Source: Spirochaetota bacterium
GTDB lineage: Bacteria > Spirochaetota > Leptospiria > Turneriellales > Turneriellaceae
DNA: 14,239 bases
Reading direction: 5' to 3'
NCBI GenBank assembly: GCA_963205035.1
Contig: CAUJII010000038.1
Coordinates: 1 to 14,239, forward strand
Below, one piece after another: positions 13,490-14,239 of the stretch. Position 1 is the stretch's first letter. Every line of letters starts with the position of its first letter. The notes beneath the pieces were generated by a model that was not told the DNA's origin, did not search any database, and saw only the letters and a program-made list of their open reading frames with translations. The position numbers were made by a program, and so were the translations under genes.

Positions 13490-14239
13490 ACACTCATCGC
13501 GCGGTGGGCGACAACTTTGCGCGCTGCGCTATCATATTCTAAGAGCCCTTCGATTGTTGAGGTTTCAAATTTTGGGTATTTTGCATCGAGTGCACTTTCG
13601 ATAAGTTCTGCTATTTGCCCAAACGAGATGTTTCCTTCGAGAAACGCCTGAACCGCCGCCTCGTTTGCAGCGTTGAATACACAGGGGAAATACTCCCCTT
13701 TTGTTCCAGCTTCGACACCTAATGCATACGACCGAAATTTATTTTTGTCGACTGGAAAAAATTCGAGCGCCGGGTACGAAAACACTTCGTGAGAATTAAC
13801 CGTGTCGGGCGACGCATCGGGATAATACATCGCATGCGCGATAGGATAGCGCATATCGGGCGGGCTCACGTGCTGCACGAGCGTTCCATCCATACCGACA
13901 ACTATCGCATGGACATAGCTTTGCGGGTGAACGACTGCAGAAATTTTTTCATACGGCAAGTTAAAGAGGTGATGCGCTTCGATAACCTCGAGCGCTTTAT
14001 TCGTAAGCCCCGCCGAATCGACGGTAATCTTCGGTCCCATAACCCACGTCGGGTGCTTGAGCACAATCTCTCGCGACGCATGATAAAAATCGTCTCCTGA
14101 GAGATTTAACAGCGGGCCACCGCTCGCTGTTAAATAGACTTTTTGGAATGCGGCACTCGGCAATTTTTCCAACAGGCGGAAAAGACTCGAGTGCTCTGAA
14201 TCGACGGGCAGCATCGTCGCGCCATTTTTCCGGACTGTA
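13486..14239 (-). CDS. dxr: 1-deoxy-D-xylulose 5-phosphate reductoisomerase, C-terminal part (5' end outside the window)
   Basis: NADPH-dependent second step of the MEP isoprenoid pathway, making 2-C-methyl-D-erythritol 4-phosphate. About 250 of an expected 390 or so residues are visible; the frame stays open to the window edge (NGATMLPVDSEHSS begins the recognisable part), so the internal ATG at 14214 is not the true start and the N-terminal NADPH domain lies outside. Family motifs: PVDSEHS, TASGGPLL, HPTWVMGPKITVDSAGL followed by NKALEVIEAHHLF (metal and substrate site), VHPQSYVHAIV, and NAANEAAVQAFL. The stop overlaps the proB start by ATGA. No sign of decay. Confidence 0.95.
   Translation of the reverse strand, partial: TVRKNGATMLPVDSEHSSLFRLLEKLPSAAFQKVYLTASGGPLLNLSGDDFYHASREIVLKHPTWVMGPKITVDSAGLTNKALEVIEAHHLFNLPYEKISAVVHPQSYVHAIVVGMDGTLVQHVSPPDMRYPIAHAMYYPDASPDTVNSHEVFSYPALEFFPVDKNKFRSYALGVEAGTKGEYFPCVFNAANEAAVQAFLEGNISFGQIAELIESALDAKYPKFETSTIEGLLEYDSAARKVVAHRAMSV

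Overview
The window is bacterial, gene-dense and of middling GC content. Lipobox signal peptides, a putative outer-membrane barrel protein and a 7TM-DISM sensor kinase point to a diderm. The mix is what I would expect from a leptospiral spirochaete of the Turneriella/Leptonema kind, but that assignment is an inference from gene content and no marker gene settles it.

Layout. Positions 1-2300 are an accessory patch. A REP-associated tyrosine transposase (RAYT) carries a REP-like hairpin inside its own reading frame and has 20-bp GGGC...GCCC palindromes on both sides. It is followed by a type I DNA methyltransferase gene (hsdM) with no hsdS or hsdR in view. Positions 2312-5547 hold a signalling cassette: a lipobox-bearing 7TM-DISM histidine kinase, a NarL/LuxR-type response regulator overlapping it by GTGA, and a small lipoprotein gene. 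The lipoprotein gene has a near-consensus sigma70 promoter whose -35 box overlaps a perfect inverted repeat, a natural candidate target for the regulator.

Positions 5718-7519 hold two divergent genes of unknown function: a leftward 190-residue protein that looks like two ribbon-helix-helix units, and a rightward exported, barrel-like protein. Between them lies an AT-rich control region with two related 16-bp palindromic sites. Positions 7617-8704 hold tRNA-Ala(GGC), ribH (riboflavin synthesis) and nusB (transcription antitermination), tightly packed.

From 14239 down to 8682 everything is on the minus strand: dxr (isoprenoid synthesis, 5' end outside the window), proB (proline), tdk (thymidine salvage), an FNR-type flavin reductase, xseA (exonuclease VII large subunit) and a 391-residue protein with a GHKL-ATPase-like C-terminal half. 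dxr/proB and proB/tdk each overlap by ATGA. The last gene of this run overlaps the 3' end of nusB tail to tail. The right half is ordinary housekeeping; the unusual material is in the RAYT/hsdM patch, the DISM cassette, the divergent RHH-like/barrel pair and the GHKL-like gene.
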